The notes beneath the pieces were generated by a model, which saw only the letters and a list, made by a program, of their open reading frames with translations, ran no database searches and had not been told where the DNA came from. Of a stretch of 56,389 nucleotides of DNA, positions 8,582 to 17,428 are shown piece by piece. The translations under genes were made by a program, and so were the position numbers. This stretch comes from an uncultured Altererythrobacter sp. (lineage in GTDB: Bacteria; Pseudomonadota; Alphaproteobacteria; Sphingomonadales; Sphingomonadaceae), in contig CAJXNC010000015.1 of assembly GCA_913056125.1 (NCBI GenBank), forward strand, positions 1 through 56,389, read 5' to 3'. Numbering within the stretch: position 1 is the stretch's first letter; each line of letters opens with the position of its first letter.

Positions 8582-9321
8582 TCCAGCTTGTCCATGATCT
8601 CGTCGGAGATTTCGTAATTGCCCCAGACGGTCTGCACGTCGTCATCGTCGTCCAGCGCATCGACCAGCTTGAGCAGCGTGCCGGCATCCTTCTCATTGAG
8701 CTCGGTGGTGAGCGTCGGCTTCCACGCCAGCTTCACTTCCTTGGCCTCTCCGAGGGTCTTTTCCATTTCGGATGAGACGGCGTGGAGGTCTTCCGCACCT
8801 GTCCAGATCTCATGACCGTCTTCCGAGGAGGAAATGTCTTCCGCACCCGCTTCGAGAGCTGCTTCGAGCACCTTCTCCTCATCGCCCGCATCGGCTTCGT
8901 AATAGATATAGCCGAGGCGTTCGAAACCGTGCGAGACCGAGCCCGAGGCGCCAAGGTTTCCGCCGTGCTTGGAGAAGATCGTGCGGATATTGGAGGCGGT
9001 GCGGTTGCGATTGTCGGTCAGCGCCTCGACGATGATCGCGCTGCCGCCCGGGCCATAGCCTTCATAGCGCAGCTCTTCGTAATTCTCATCATCGCCGGCG
9101 GTCGCCTTGTCGATCGCCCGCTGGATATTGTCCTTGGGCATGGACTGGGCCTTGGCGGTGTTGACCGCCAGGCGCAGGCGCGGGTTCATGTCCGGATCGG
9201 GCGTGCCCAGCTTGGCCGCCACGGTGATTTCGCGGCTGAGCTTGGAAAAGAGGTTGGACCGCTTTTTGTCCTGAGCACCCTTGCGGTGCATGATGTTCTT
9301 GAATTTGGAATGGCCTGCCAT
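8578..9321 (-). CDS. yebC: YebC/PmpR family transcriptional regulator
   Basis: A 247-residue YebC/TACO1 family protein. The N-terminal [20 protein letters not shown] block, [32 protein letters not shown] and the acidic tail are all diagnostic. Members have been described as DNA-binding regulators (PmpR) and more recently as ribosome-associated factors easing translation of proline stretches, so the role remains open. It is first in the yebC-hypothetical-ruvC operon, the usual order in proteobacteria apart from the extra small gene. Confidence 0.95.
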   Translation of the reverse strand: MAGHSKFKNIMHRKGAQDKKRSNLFSKLSREITVAAKLGTPDPDMNPRLRLAVNTAKAQSMPKDNIQRAIDKATAGDDENYEELRYEGYGPGGSAIIVEALTDNRNRTASNIRTIFSKHGGNLGASGSVSHGFERLGYIYYEADAGDEEKVLEAALEAGAEDISSSEDGHEIWTGAEDLHAVSSEMEKTLGEAKEVKLAWKPTLTTELNEKDAGTLLKLVDALDDDDDVQTVWGNYEISDEIMDKLD

Positions 9322-9409
9322 GTTCGCTTCTTGTCGGCTGAATGGAAATCTGCCGCTGCCCTAGCGAATGGGTGCGCGCCGGGCAATGCGTGAGCTTGGC
9401 GCGTGAGCT

Positions 9410-10147
9410 TCATGCGAAAGTTTCCGCTTGATCGCCCGACAACGCGACCAGCGATCTTGCTGCCACCAACGCCAACAGCATTTCCAGCACCTGGCCAAGA
9501 CTGGTGATGGCGCTTTGAAGCACGTTCCCCTGCATGGCATTCGCATCATAGCCCCAGCCGGAGAGGCTAGTGAAGGCAAATACCATTAAAAGGGGAAAAA
9601 CCAGGGCGACGACGGCAAACCAGAAGTAGTTCGTACGCAGTCCGTTGAAACTGACATCTGCGATGTCGCCCAATTTAGGCGATTGAATACCCGCGACAGC
9701 CAGCAGCGCCCGCACAACAAGTGGAAAGGTCAGGATCGTGGCAACACAACCCGTCGCCATCGAACCATAGGTCAGCGCAAAATCACTTTGCGAAGACATG
9801 ACGAGCATCGTCGCAAGGATGAAGCCAACCACTCCCTTGACCACGAAGATAGCTACGATCAGGCCAATCCATTTTACCCAAGGGACATTGCCCAACTGCG
9901 CTCCGGGGAGCAGCAGATTTCGGCCAATCATGTACTGGGAAAAGCCAGCAAGCAGCAACGAGACTGCAAAGCCCACCAGGCGTATGTCAATCACACCCAA
10001 GGTGAGGGGGTCGCTCATGAGAGTAACCATCAGGGGCCTGGAGACGACCGCTACCACCAGGAACGCCGCAAATACGAGGAGCGCAGTCCGGCTTCGAAGC
10101 AGGTCGAACGCCATCACCAATGGCGCGAAGATGGTTCTATCTTTCAA
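9410..10147 (-). CDS. Hypothetical multi-spanning membrane protein
   Basis: A 245-residue integral membrane protein with about six hydrophobic segments: near 17-38, 50-72, 90-112, 125-150, 170-195 and 220-240. I do not recognise a family. It starts at a TTG preceded by GGAGG at ideal spacing (10154-10158 on the minus strand), but that Shine-Dalgarno lies inside a strong hairpin (10150-10192). It follows gapR on the same strand with a 58-bp gap. Downstream is yebC, about 88 bp away. Confidence 0.72.
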   Translation of the reverse strand: MKDRTIFAPLVMAFDLLRSRTALLVFAAFLVVAVVSRPLMVTLMSDPLTLGVIDIRLVGFAVSLLLAGFSQYMIGRNLLLPGAQLGNVPWVKWIGLIVAIFVVKGVVGFILATMLVMSSQSDFALTYGSMATGCVATILTFPLVVRALLAVAGIQSPKLGDIADVSFNGLRTNYFWFAVVALVFPLLMVFAFTSLSGWGYDANAMQGNVLQSAITSLGQVLEMLLALVAARSLVALSGDQAETFA

Positions 10148-10149
10148 GC

Positions 10150-10192
10150 CCTTCCTCCCGGGGTCGGACTTTTGCCCCGGACTTGAGGAAGG
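10150..10192 (-). promoter_or_regulatory. Hairpin sequestering the Shine-Dalgarno of the membrane gene
   Basis: CCTTCCTC (10150-10157) pairs with GAGGAAGG (10185-10192), and CCGGGG (10158-10163) pairs with CCCCGG (10175-10180). A 4-nt bulge lies on one side and the loop is 11 nt. On the minus strand the GGAGG Shine-Dalgarno of the gene starting at 10147 lies within the 3' arm. There is no T-run, so a simple terminator for gapR is less likely. It could be a translational switch or thermometer, or a processed 3' end for gapR. Confidence 0.65.
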
Positions 10193-10205
10193 TCAACCGG
10201 CAGGA

Positions 10206-10442
10206 TCAGCCCAGGCCAAGCGCCGCCTTGTAGGTATCGAGCACCATTTCCATCTCGCGGCGGTCATTGCTGTCCATCTTACGCAGACGCACGATCTGGC
10301 GCATGATCTTGGTGTCATAGCCCACGGCCTTCGCCTCGGCATAGACGTCACGAATATCGTCGGCGATGCCCTTCTTCTCTTCCTCGAGGCGTTCGATACG
10401 CTCGATAAGCAGGCGCAGGCGGTCGTCGGTGGCTTCGGCCAT
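10206..10442 (-). CDS. gapR: GapR family DNA-binding protein (DUF2312)
   Basis: A 78-residue, largely helical coiled-coil protein matching DUF2312: [44 protein letters not shown]. In Caulobacter GapR is an essential nucleoid-associated protein that clamps overtwisted DNA ahead of replication and transcription and stimulates type II topoisomerases. The length and the central KxxGYD-K-R block agree with the family. The ATG follows CCGGAG. It sits upstream of an uncharacterised membrane gene on the same strand. Confidence 0.92.
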   Translation of the reverse strand: MAEATDDRLRLLIERIERLEEEKKGIADDIRDVYAEAKAVGYDTKIMRQIVRLRKMDSNDRREMEMVLDTYKAALGLG

Positions 10443-10550
10443 GAATTACTCCGGTCAGATCAGTGAGAATCGGTTGGCGCGCTGGATAGCCAGCCAAAGG
10501 GTCGGGGTGAACCCACCCTGCGCACAAACGCCTGTGAATAACGGGGAAGG

Positions 10551-10865
10551 TTAGTGCGTTCCGCCGTTCAGCTTCAGGCTCGCCTCCATCCGCGCCATCT
10601 GCTCGGGCGTTGCCTCGGTCTGGTACTTGGCCTTCCACTCTTCCATCGGCATGCCGAGGATCAGCGCACGCGCCTCACCCTTGTCCCCCTCATATCCGGC
10701 ATCGCGAATCCAGTCCGCCAGGCAATTGCGGCAGAAACCCGAAAGCCCCATCAAGTCGATGTTCTGGGCATCGTGGCGCTTGCGCAAATGGCGCACCAGG
10801 CGGCGAAAGGCGACAGCGGCAACCTCATCGGGCAGATTATCGAGCGGATCGGCGGTTTCAGGCAT
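10551..10865 (-). CDS. DUF1244 domain-containing protein
   Basis: A 104-residue protein with the DUF1244 core: AFRRLVRHLRKRHDAQNIDLMGLSGFCRNCLADWI, including the FCRNCL Cys pair, then GEARALILGMPMEEWKAKYQ. The family is widespread in alpha- and gammaproteobacteria, helical, and of unknown function. The frame extends upstream, but the ATG at 10865 gives the family length. It is divergent from pyruvate kinase with only about 43 bp between the starts, so the two promoters must overlap. Confidence 0.9.
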   Translation of the reverse strand: MPETADPLDNLPDEVAAVAFRRLVRHLRKRHDAQNIDLMGLSGFCRNCLADWIRDAGYEGDKGEARALILGMPMEEWKAKYQTEATPEQMARMEASLKLNGGTH

Positions 10866-10908
10866 GATTGTTCCTTGAGTTGCAGTGCAGCACTGACATA
10901 GTTGGTTG

Positions 10909-12363
10909 ATGGCAAAAATCGAACCGAGAGGCCGCAAGGTCAAGATCCTCGCCACTATCGGCCCGTCCTGCAGCGATGCCGATACCTTGCGCCAGCTCTT
11001 TATCTCGGGCGCCGACGCCTTCCGCTTCAATATGAGCCATGGCGAGCATCACCAGCACGCCGAGAATTTCCGTACGGTGCGGGCACTGGAAAAGGAATTC
11101 AACCGGCCGATCGCGGTGCTGTGCGACCTGCAGGGCCCGAAGCTGCGCGTCGGCACTTTCGCCGATGACAAGGCCGTGATCCCGCACGGCGCTGAATTTA
11201 CGCTCGACCGTGACGAAACGCCCGGCGATGCCACGCGCGTCTGCCTGCCTCATCCAGAATTGTTCGGCCTGCTTGAAAAGGGCCAGCGCCTGCTGATCAA
11301 TGATGGCAAGATCCGCCTGCGCGTGAAGGAGGCGGACGAGAACCACATATTGTGCAAGGCCGAAGTCGGCGGGGTGATTTCCAACCGCAAGGGCGTGAAC
11401 GTGCCCGATGCGGAAATCCCGATCCCGGCCCTCACGGCAAAGGACAAGAAGGACCTCGCATTCGCGGTCGAGCAGGGCGCGGACTGGATCGCCCTCTCCT
11501 TCGTCCAGCGGCCAGAGGATCTTCGTGAAGCGCGCGAATTGATGGGCAATCGCGGCGCGCTCTGCGCCAAGATCGAAAAACCGCAGGCCGTGGCACGGAT
11601 CGACGAGATCATTGCCGAGGCAGACGGCATCATGGTCGCGCGCGGTGACCTCGGCGTCGAGCTCGCGCCCGAGGAAGTGCCGCCGCTGCAGAAGAAGATC
11701 GTCAATGCCACGCGCACGGTCGGCAAGCCGGTAATCGTGGCGACGCAGATGCTCGAAAGCATGATCGAGAGCCCTGCACCGACGCGCGCCGAAGTCTCCG
11801 ACGTCGCCAACGCTGTCTATGACGGGGCCGATGCGGTCATGCTGAGCGCAGAAACCGCCGCCGGGCAATGGCCCGAGGAATCGGTCATCATGATGGATTC
11901 GATCGCGCGCCAGGTCGAACGCGACGAAGCCTATCGCATGCGCGTGCGCCTGCTCGAGGTGAAGGCGGACGAGACCGTTGCCGACGCGCTCAGCCATGCC
12001 TGCATGACCATCGCCGATACGTTGCATCTCGAAGCGATCGCCGTCTTTACATGGAGCGGATCGACGGCGCGCCGCGTGACCCGCGAACGGCCTTCCGTGC
12101 CCGTATTGGTGCTTACACCATCAGTCGCCGCGGCACGGCGCATTTCGCTGCTCTGGGGCGCGCATCCGGTGGCGACCAGGGACATTACCAGTTTCGAGGA
12201 AATGGTCGGCAAGGCCAAGCGCATGGCGCTGCGGCACGGCTTCGGCCAGGCCGGGGCACAGGTGGTGGTGGTTGCCGGCGTGCCCTTCGGCGTATCGGGT
12301 GCGACCAATCTCCTGCACGTGGTCAAGCTCGACGGCGACGAGCTCAAGAACCACAAGAGCTAG
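10909..12363 (+). CDS. pyk: Pyruvate kinase
   Basis: A 484-residue pyruvate kinase catalysing the phosphoenolpyruvate plus ADP to pyruvate plus ATP step of glycolysis. Visible blocks are KILATIGPSC at the N-terminus, FRFNMSHG, the signature around CAKIEKPQAV (catalytic Lys), MVARGDLGVE, KPVIVATQMLESM and VYDGADAVMLSAETA, then the C-terminal allosteric domain. The ATG at 10909 is used in preference to the TTG directly before it. It converges on the SDR gene with a 9-bp gap. Confidence 0.97.
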   Translation: MAKIEPRGRKVKILATIGPSCSDADTLRQLFISGADAFRFNMSHGEHHQHAENFRTVRALEKEFNRPIAVLCDLQGPKLRVGTFADDKAVIPHGAEFTLDRDETPGDATRVCLPHPELFGLLEKGQRLLINDGKIRLRVKEADENHILCKAEVGGVISNRKGVNVPDAEIPIPALTAKDKKDLAFAVEQGADWIALSFVQRPEDLREARELMGNRGALCAKIEKPQAVARIDEIIAEADGIMVARGDLGVELAPEEVPPLQKKIVNATRTVGKPVIVATQMLESMIESPAPTRAEVSDVANAVYDGADAVMLSAETAAGQWPEESVIMMDSIARQVERDEAYRMRVRLLEVKADETVADALSHACMTIADTLHLEAIAVFTWSGSTARRVTRERPSVPVLVLTPSVAAARRISLLWGAHPVATRDITSFEEMVGKAKRMALRHGFGQAGAQVVVVAGVPFGVSGATNLLHVVKLDGDELKNHKS

Positions 12364-12372
12364 AGTGCAACG

Positions 12373-13182
12373 CTAGGAAGCGCTCTCCGCTGCTTTCAAA
12401 GCCAGCGCCTCATCGAGATCGTCGGGCAATTCATAATAGCCTCCCGAAAGCGCATCATAGCGACCCGAGGCAAGGTCGACGCAGCGCTGCGCACAACGCG
12501 CCAGGTCATCCTTCGCAGCGGGATCGTCAACACGCTCCCGAAGCCTCTCGACCATGGCGCCAAGATATTTCTGCGCGGCCGCGTCCTCCATCGTATCGCG
12601 CGCCAATTGCGTGGGCACGAAACCGGGATCGATCGCAAAAGTGGAGACGCCCGTTCCGGCGAGTTCTGCGGCAGCTTCTGCCACCAGCCGGTTCTGCGCG
12701 ATCTTGCCGGTGCAATAGGCCGATAGATGCGGCGCCACGATACGCGCGGCCTTGGCCGAAACGCAGATCACCCGGCCCCGCCTTCGCTCTATCATGCCGG
12801 GGAGGATATGATGCATCAGCAGGAAGGGCGCGCGGATATGGATTTCCTGCGCACGCCACCATTCCTCGGCCACGACATCCCACAAAGGCCCGAACGGACC
12901 TGGCACGCCGGCATTGGAAACCAGAAGGTCGAGCGGGCCGAGGACGGTTTCCACAGCGTGCACCGCATGGGCGATGGAATCGGGATTGGTCAGGTCGCAG
13001 CGAACGGTCACCGCCTCGCCGCCGGCAGCGGCAATTGCATGTTCGACTTCCTCGAGCTCGGCCAGTGAACGCGCCAGCAGTGCGACCTTGGCTCCCTCGG
13101 CTGCGAAACGTTCGGCAATGGCGCGTCCGAAACCGCGCCCCGCACCGGTCACCAGCGCCACCTGACCGTCCAGAACTCCCAT
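12373..13182 (-). CDS. SDR family NAD(P)-dependent oxidoreductase
   Basis: A 269-residue classical short-chain dehydrogenase/reductase. The cofactor motif TGAGRGFG is at about 12-19, SNAG at 89-92, and the catalytic triad is Ser142, Tyr156 and Lys160 (SAYCTGK). The substrate is unknown. The C-terminal extension after 220 is rich in Asp/Glu. The frame is open for 78 codons upstream, but the ATG at 13182 has an AGAGAGGAG ribosome binding site and gives the normal SDR start. Confidence 0.9.
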   Translation of the reverse strand: MGVLDGQVALVTGAGRGFGRAIAERFAAEGAKVALLARSLAELEEVEHAIAAAGGEAVTVRCDLTNPDSIAHAVHAVETVLGPLDLLVSNAGVPGPFGPLWDVVAEEWWRAQEIHIRAPFLLMHHILPGMIERRRGRVICVSAKAARIVAPHLSAYCTGKIAQNRLVAEAAAELAGTGVSTFAIDPGFVPTQLARDTMEDAAAQKYLGAMVERLRERVDDPAAKDDLARCAQRCVDLASGRYDALSGGYYELPDDLDEALALKAAESAS

Positions 13183-13427
13183 GAACCTCTCCTCTCTGCA
13201 GGAATGGCTAATGGCCACGTGGCCAAGTGTCGATCTTATCTGTCGCGCAGGAGCAATGGAGCTGGCGAAGCGAACAAGACCAAGACCAGCACCTGAAGAC
13301 CCGGTTGTGGACGTCCATTCCACCTGTTTCCCTTGTTCCGCAGGATGCTGGAACCGTGCGCGTCTCCCGCTGAACGTAACTCTTATGAAAGGTCTCTTGC
13401 GATAGCCTTCCTCCAAGGGAGGATCAA

Positions 13428-15767
13428 ATGGCCATGCCGTCGACCGAGAGGTTCGAAGAACGGTTCAACAAGCGCGTGCTCCTGCCCGGCGCGCTTATCC
13501 TCCTGCTTACAGCTGTCCTTTGCGGCGCTGCCTTGTTCGCTGCCGGTCGCGGTACTGACGATCTGTCTCTGGAGGCCCAGCAAGTCGAGGTTTGGCGAAC
13601 GATCAGCGACGGACTGGATTCGCTTTCTCTGGCACAGGAGTCGATCGGATTTTGCGAAGAATGCATTGAGGTAGCAACATCCGCCGAACCGGACACCGCG
13701 TGGCTGAACGATCAGATCGGTGGTCGTCTGTTCAACCTCCACGGCGCACACGAAACATATATTCTGGACGCTTCGAACCGCCCAATTCTCGCTTCGGTAA
13801 GAGGGCAGGAAGTCACACCCTCCGCCTACGAGACAGTCGCTCCCGCACTGGGACGGCTCGTCTCCTTGGCACGCGGCGAAGTCAAACGTGCCGACGGCAA
13901 AAGCAATCTCAATGAGAGATTACCCGGCACGCCGCCCGAGCCGCTTGTCCTTCCGCCCCAGCCAGGCGTTTCCGACGAGCCCATCACGATCTTCCCCACT
14001 GTGCGCACGAGTTCGGACATGGTGCATGCCACCGACCTCGTACGGGTTGGCGAAGGTGTTGTTTTTGCAAGCGCAATGAGCATGCGAAAGGTGGACCAGA
14101 CAGGTTCCAATGGCGCGGCCCCTGCTCCCATACTCCTGAGTCTGCGCTACATGGATGAAGACTTCCTCGTGGGTAGTGCCGCGCAGTATTTCCTGGTCGA
14201 TCCCCGGATCGATGATTCAGTCGTGCCGAGAGATGGGGAAGCCTGGATGCCGCTGACAAACAGCGAAGGGGTCCCTTTGGCCAACATGTTCTGGAAGCCC
14301 CAGCTTGGCGGCAACATTGTCATCGGCAGGCTGGCAGCCCCGGCTGCGGGCGCGTTCGGGATTGTTGCGCTTTTGCTGTTCATGATGGCTCTCCGCATGC
14401 GCGGCCTCCTGAAGCGCGACGAGGAGCATCTGGCCCAAATTGAAGAAAACAACGTCAAGCTGAAGGCGAAAGAAGCACAGGCGCACCATCTTGCATATCA
14501 TGACGTGTTAACCGGGCTACCCAACCGGGCGCTGTTCAAGGAAAGGGTCGATAAGGCGCTGATGCGTGCTCGCAAAGGGCATAAGGTGGCGCTGGCACTG
14601 ATCGATCTCGACCGGTTCAAGAACGTCAACGACCGCTTTGGCCATCTCGCAGGCGACGAATTGGTTCGGGAAGTGGCCAAGCGCCTCATTCGCTTGTTCA
14701 AACGGGACGATGGACTTGCCCGACTAGGGGGCGACGAATTCGCCTTCGTGCTTGAAGGCGAGCACCTGGCACAAGATATCGAACCCAAGCTGGCGCAGAT
14801 ACTCGCGGAATTGCAGCGTCCCTACGAAGTGCTCGGCAATCAGGCACATATAGGTGCAAGTATTGGAGTCGCGGTAGCGCCGGACTGCGGGGCTGAGCGC
14901 ACCGAATTGATGCGCAAGGCCGACATCGCTCTGTACCGGGCGAAAGAGGATGGGCGTGGCTGCTACCGTTACTTCTCCGAACCTATGGACGAAGCTGTTC
15001 AATTTCGTGCGATCTTGGAAGAGGATTTGCGCGCGGCGCTCGACGGTGGAGAAGGTCTCAGTGTCCACTACCAGCCCTCGATCGATCCCCGGAGCAACGA
15101 AGTCGTCGGGCTGGAAGCACTCCTTCGCTGGCAACATCGCGAATTGGGTGCGATTGCGCCACAGGTGTTCGTCTCGGTCGCCGAGGAAGCCGGACTCATC
15201 TACGAGCTTGGCGACTGGGTGGTGGAACATGCGTGTGAGGTTGCGCGCGATTGGCCCGAATTGACGATCGCCATCAATCTCTCGCCGCTTCAGTTCCGCG
15301 ACGAGAGCTTTGCGACACGAGTGTGCAATATCGTGCGCCGCGCTGGTGTATCGCCGCGCCAGATAGAGTTCGAAGTGACCGAAGGGCTGATGCTGGAAAA
15401 GGACGAAGGAATTTCCAAAGCATTGCGACAATTGCGCCAAGAAGGTTTCCGCATGGCCCTGGACGATTTCGGTACCGGCTACTCTTCACTCAACTATCTG
15501 CGTAATTTCGAGGTTGACCGGATCAAGATCGACAAGAGCTTCGTGGATAGCCTGGAAATTTCAGACGACTCCCGGGCCATCATCAAGGCCGTTGTGACAT
15601 TGGGCCATGCGATGGGACTGGAAGTGACGGCCGAGGGTGTAGAGACCTCCAAGCAAAGGGATTTCCTGTGCGAAATAGGCTGCGACCTGCTGCAAGGTCA
15701 CCTGTATTCGAAGGCAGTCCCTGCAAACGAACTTCAAGCACTACCGCAGCCGCGCCGCGCCGCGTGA
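13428..15767 (+). CDS. Membrane-bound GGDEF-EAL protein (diguanylate cyclase/phosphodiesterase)
   Basis: A 779-residue signalling protein. A transmembrane helix (about 18-40) is followed by a periplasmic sensor domain (about 41-300) that I read as CHASE4-like. A second helix (about 303-323) and a short coiled linker precede a GGDEF domain (about 355-510) and an EAL domain (about 525-775). The cyclase A-site is intact (GGDEF at 434-438); the usual RxxD inhibitory site reads KRDD. The EAL motif (EAL at 563-565) and DDFGTGYSSL, with KIDKSF, are also intact, so both synthesis and breakdown of cyclic-di-GMP are possible. It stands immediately before the repeat block that carries a PilZ gene. Confidence 0.92.
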   Translation: MAMPSTERFEERFNKRVLLPGALILLLTAVLCGAALFAAGRGTDDLSLEAQQVEVWRTISDGLDSLSLAQESIGFCEECIEVATSAEPDTAWLNDQIGGRLFNLHGAHETYILDASNRPILASVRGQEVTPSAYETVAPALGRLVSLARGEVKRADGKSNLNERLPGTPPEPLVLPPQPGVSDEPITIFPTVRTSSDMVHATDLVRVGEGVVFASAMSMRKVDQTGSNGAAPAPILLSLRYMDEDFLVGSAAQYFLVDPRIDDSVVPRDGEAWMPLTNSEGVPLANMFWKPQLGGNIVIGRLAAPAAGAFGIVALLLFMMALRMRGLLKRDEEHLAQIEENNVKLKAKEAQAHHLAYHDVLTGLPNRALFKERVDKALMRARKGHKVALALIDLDRFKNVNDRFGHLAGDELVREVAKRLIRLFKRDDGLARLGGDEFAFVLEGEHLAQDIEPKLAQILAELQRPYEVLGNQAHIGASIGVAVAPDCGAERTELMRKADIALYRAKEDGRGCYRYFSEPMDEAVQFRAILEEDLRAALDGGEGLSVHYQPSIDPRSNEVVGLEALLRWQHRELGAIAPQVFVSVAEEAGLIYELGDWVVEHACEVARDWPELTIAINLSPLQFRDESFATRVCNIVRRAGVSPRQIEFEVTEGLMLEKDEGISKALRQLRQEGFRMALDDFGTGYSSLNYLRNFEVDRIKIDKSFVDSLEISDDSRAIIKAVVTLGHAMGLEVTAEGVETSKQRDFLCEIGCDLLQGHLYSKAVPANELQALPQPRRAA

Positions 15768-15826
15768 TAACGCACTCTCGCGAACCGGGAGCCCTCGCAA
15801 TCGGTTGACCGTCCGAATATGCGAAC

Positions 15827-16008
15827 AGCCGCTCTCCACCCAATTGCGGTCACTGGCCATCGACAAGCGAGAATTGCAGCTTTCGGTGCGGAGTATCCCG
15901 TAGAGCGCGCCAAGAGAATCGGGCGTTACAACAATTCTTGATCGTGACAGGCTCAGTGCACCTCTCACTGGCACGAACCGAACGTCCGCAACTGGGTGGA
16001 AAGCGGAC
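15827..16008. repeat. 182-bp tRNA-Gly-like element with terminal inverted repeats, copy A
   Basis: The left end resembles GTCCGCTTTCCACCCA-ATTGCGGTCA and the right end is its inverse (ACGTCCGCA...TGGGTGGAAAGCGGAC). At offset 74 (15901-15917) lies a 17-nt stretch matching the CCA end of tRNA-Gly with 4 mismatches. It is the most diverged of the copies. It fills most of the gap between the GGDEF-EAL gene and the PilZ gene. Confidence 0.8.
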
Positions 16009-16023
16009 ATCGAGCCTGGTTGC

Positions 16024-16584
16024 TCAGTAGAATCCCCGCGTAACGCCTCTCATCGCTTTGGAGAGAACATCGAAGACCAAAAGGGCGAGGACAGACACCG
16101 CTAACGCGCCAGCGAAGATGAGCGAAAAGCGCTCAATTGCCTTACCTAGCCAGCGCCAATCGCTTGGTGTCGTAATTACCAGTGTTCGTCCGGGCGCTGA
16201 TCGGTTGCCTGCTACTCTCCGCTCCGCACCTGGTCGAAGGGGCCGACGATCTTCCAAGGCGTTCAGATCAACTTGCTCGGACAGAGAGACGCCGAAACGA
16301 CTCCCCTTTGACCAGACCACTACGCCGACAAGGATGGCACCACCTCGGCGGATTTCGACATATGCTCCTCTGTCAGGCGGTTGATCGGTCTCGGCCATCA
16401 GCCCCTTGATCGATACATTTCGGAGCGTGACATCTGCCCAAGAGGCCTCGCCTCTCATTCTTGCCGGCAGCTTGACCGGCTTGCGCCGTGCACGCGGCTT
16501 TTCTTGATCCCTCAAGGCGCGACCCTCCCATTTGCGTGAGCGTGACTCTTGTCCCGTCTCACAGGCAAGATGGTCATAACGCAT
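16024..16584 (-). CDS. PilZ domain protein with C-terminal transmembrane helix
   Basis: A 186-residue protein. The N-terminal part is very basic. A PilZ domain follows: RRKPVKLPAR supplies the RxxxR arginines, and a strand later NVSIKG fits the [D/N]xSxxG motif. Together these form the cyclic-di-GMP binding site. A hydrophobic helix near the C-terminus (LIFAGALAVSVLALLVFDVL) would anchor it in the inner membrane. The ATG at 16584 is preferred over the further upstream start, which lies in repeat copy B and has no PilZ-like content. No strong Shine-Dalgarno is visible. It is next to the GGDEF-EAL gene, separated only by repeat copy A. Confidence 0.75.
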   Translation of the reverse strand: MRYDHLACETGQESRSRKWEGRALRDQEKPRARRKPVKLPARMRGEASWADVTLRNVSIKGLMAETDQPPDRGAYVEIRRGGAILVGVVVWSKGSRFGVSLSEQVDLNALEDRRPLRPGAERRVAGNRSAPGRTLVITTPSDWRWLGKAIERFSLIFAGALAVSVLALLVFDVLSKAMRGVTRGFY

Positions 16585-16729
16585 TGATAAGAAGGTTATT
16601 AGCTCGGTAAAGGTCGTCTTACTTTCGGGTGTGCCAACCACCCGCGCCCTTGCGATTCTCGAGACCGGAAATCGGCGGAAGGCAACGCTCGTTGCGACAA
16701 ACATACGAGACACGTTACGCAGGGCATGT

Positions 16730-16910
16730 GTCCGACTTCCACCCAATTGCGGTCACCTGTCATAAACAGACAAGATTTGCAGCTATCGGTGCGGAGGATC
16801 GCATGGAGCGGGCGATGAGAATCGTGCGTTACCCCAATTCTTGATGGTCACCGACTAAGCGCACCTCTCACTGTCATGAATCGAACGTCCGCAACGGGTG
16901 GTTAGCTGTC
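16730..16910. repeat. 182-bp tRNA-Gly-like element, copy B
   Basis: A full element aligned base for base with copies A and C through the left half. The 17 nt at offset 74 (16804-16820) are identical to the 3' end of tRNA-Gly including its CCA. The following ACCCCAA and CTTG also resemble the tRNA interior. The right inverted repeat has drifted (GGTTAGCTGTC) and contains the stop codon of the next gene at 16902. The surrounding 16585-16901 gap holds nothing else I can support. Confidence 0.85.
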
Positions 16911-17312
16911 ATTCCCATGATGCTTCAATTCCACTTGCTCACATGTCGCTAGCAAGTCTGCACCAATCGCTGGTTGCATCTCGACTAGGGTGAGTTCGCC
17001 CGCTTCAATCGCTCTTCGTCTCATGGTGCGAAAAACCTCTGACTTCTCGTGATATTCCTTTGCGGCAGATGGATGTGGCGATCCGTAGAGCCGCTCCAGA
17101 TCCAACGCTTTCCTCGGAGGCTCGCCAGTTGTGGTCTCGAATAGAACGACAATGTTACCTTGCTGAAAGTCGTTCATATGCAGTGCGTCGATGCCGGATA
17201 GCTGGACTTCGTATCCTCGCCCGTCTGTCGTACTGAAATAGAGCGTGGCAACTCTAGCCTTAACGACAATTCCATCAAAGGTGGCGTCATGCAGCGGAAG
17301 TTCTTCTCTCAT
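16902..17312 (-). CDS. Hypothetical 136-residue soluble protein
   Basis: No family recognised. The N-terminal half is strand-rich (ATFDGIVVKARVATLYFSTTDGRGYEVQLSGIDALHMNDF). The second half is helical with charged residues (AAKEYHEKSEVFRTMRRRAIEAGE). There is no signal peptide or membrane segment. Base composition is more AT-rich than the flanking core genes. Its stop codon lies inside the right terminal repeat of copy B, and another palindromic repeat lies just upstream of its start, so it is boxed in by repeats. Confidence 0.6.
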   Translation of the reverse strand: MREELPLHDATFDGIVVKARVATLYFSTTDGRGYEVQLSGIDALHMNDFQQGNIVVLFETTTGEPPRKALDLERLYGSPHPSAAKEYHEKSEVFRTMRRRAIEAGELTLVEMQPAIGADLLATCEQVELKHHGNDS

Positions 17313-17337
17313 TCCCTGCGGTTACACGCACTTCAAT

Positions 17338-17395
17338 AACGTCCGCAATCGGGTCGTTCCCAACCCGACTGGACTTGGGGTGGGAAGCGGACGTT
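17338..17395. repeat. Palindromic repeat R1 of the GTCCGC...GCGGAC family
   Basis: AACGTCCGC (17338-17346) and GCGGACGTT (17387-17395) form a perfect 9-bp inverted repeat. Inside it a second hairpin CGGGTCG...CGACCCG-like segment and GGGGTGGGAAG repeat the terminal sequence of the 182-bp elements. It separates the 136-residue gene from the 166-residue membrane gene. Confidence 0.75.
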
Positions 17396-17428
17396 AGACT
17401 ATTTCACCTTAACTGATATTCCCAGCGT

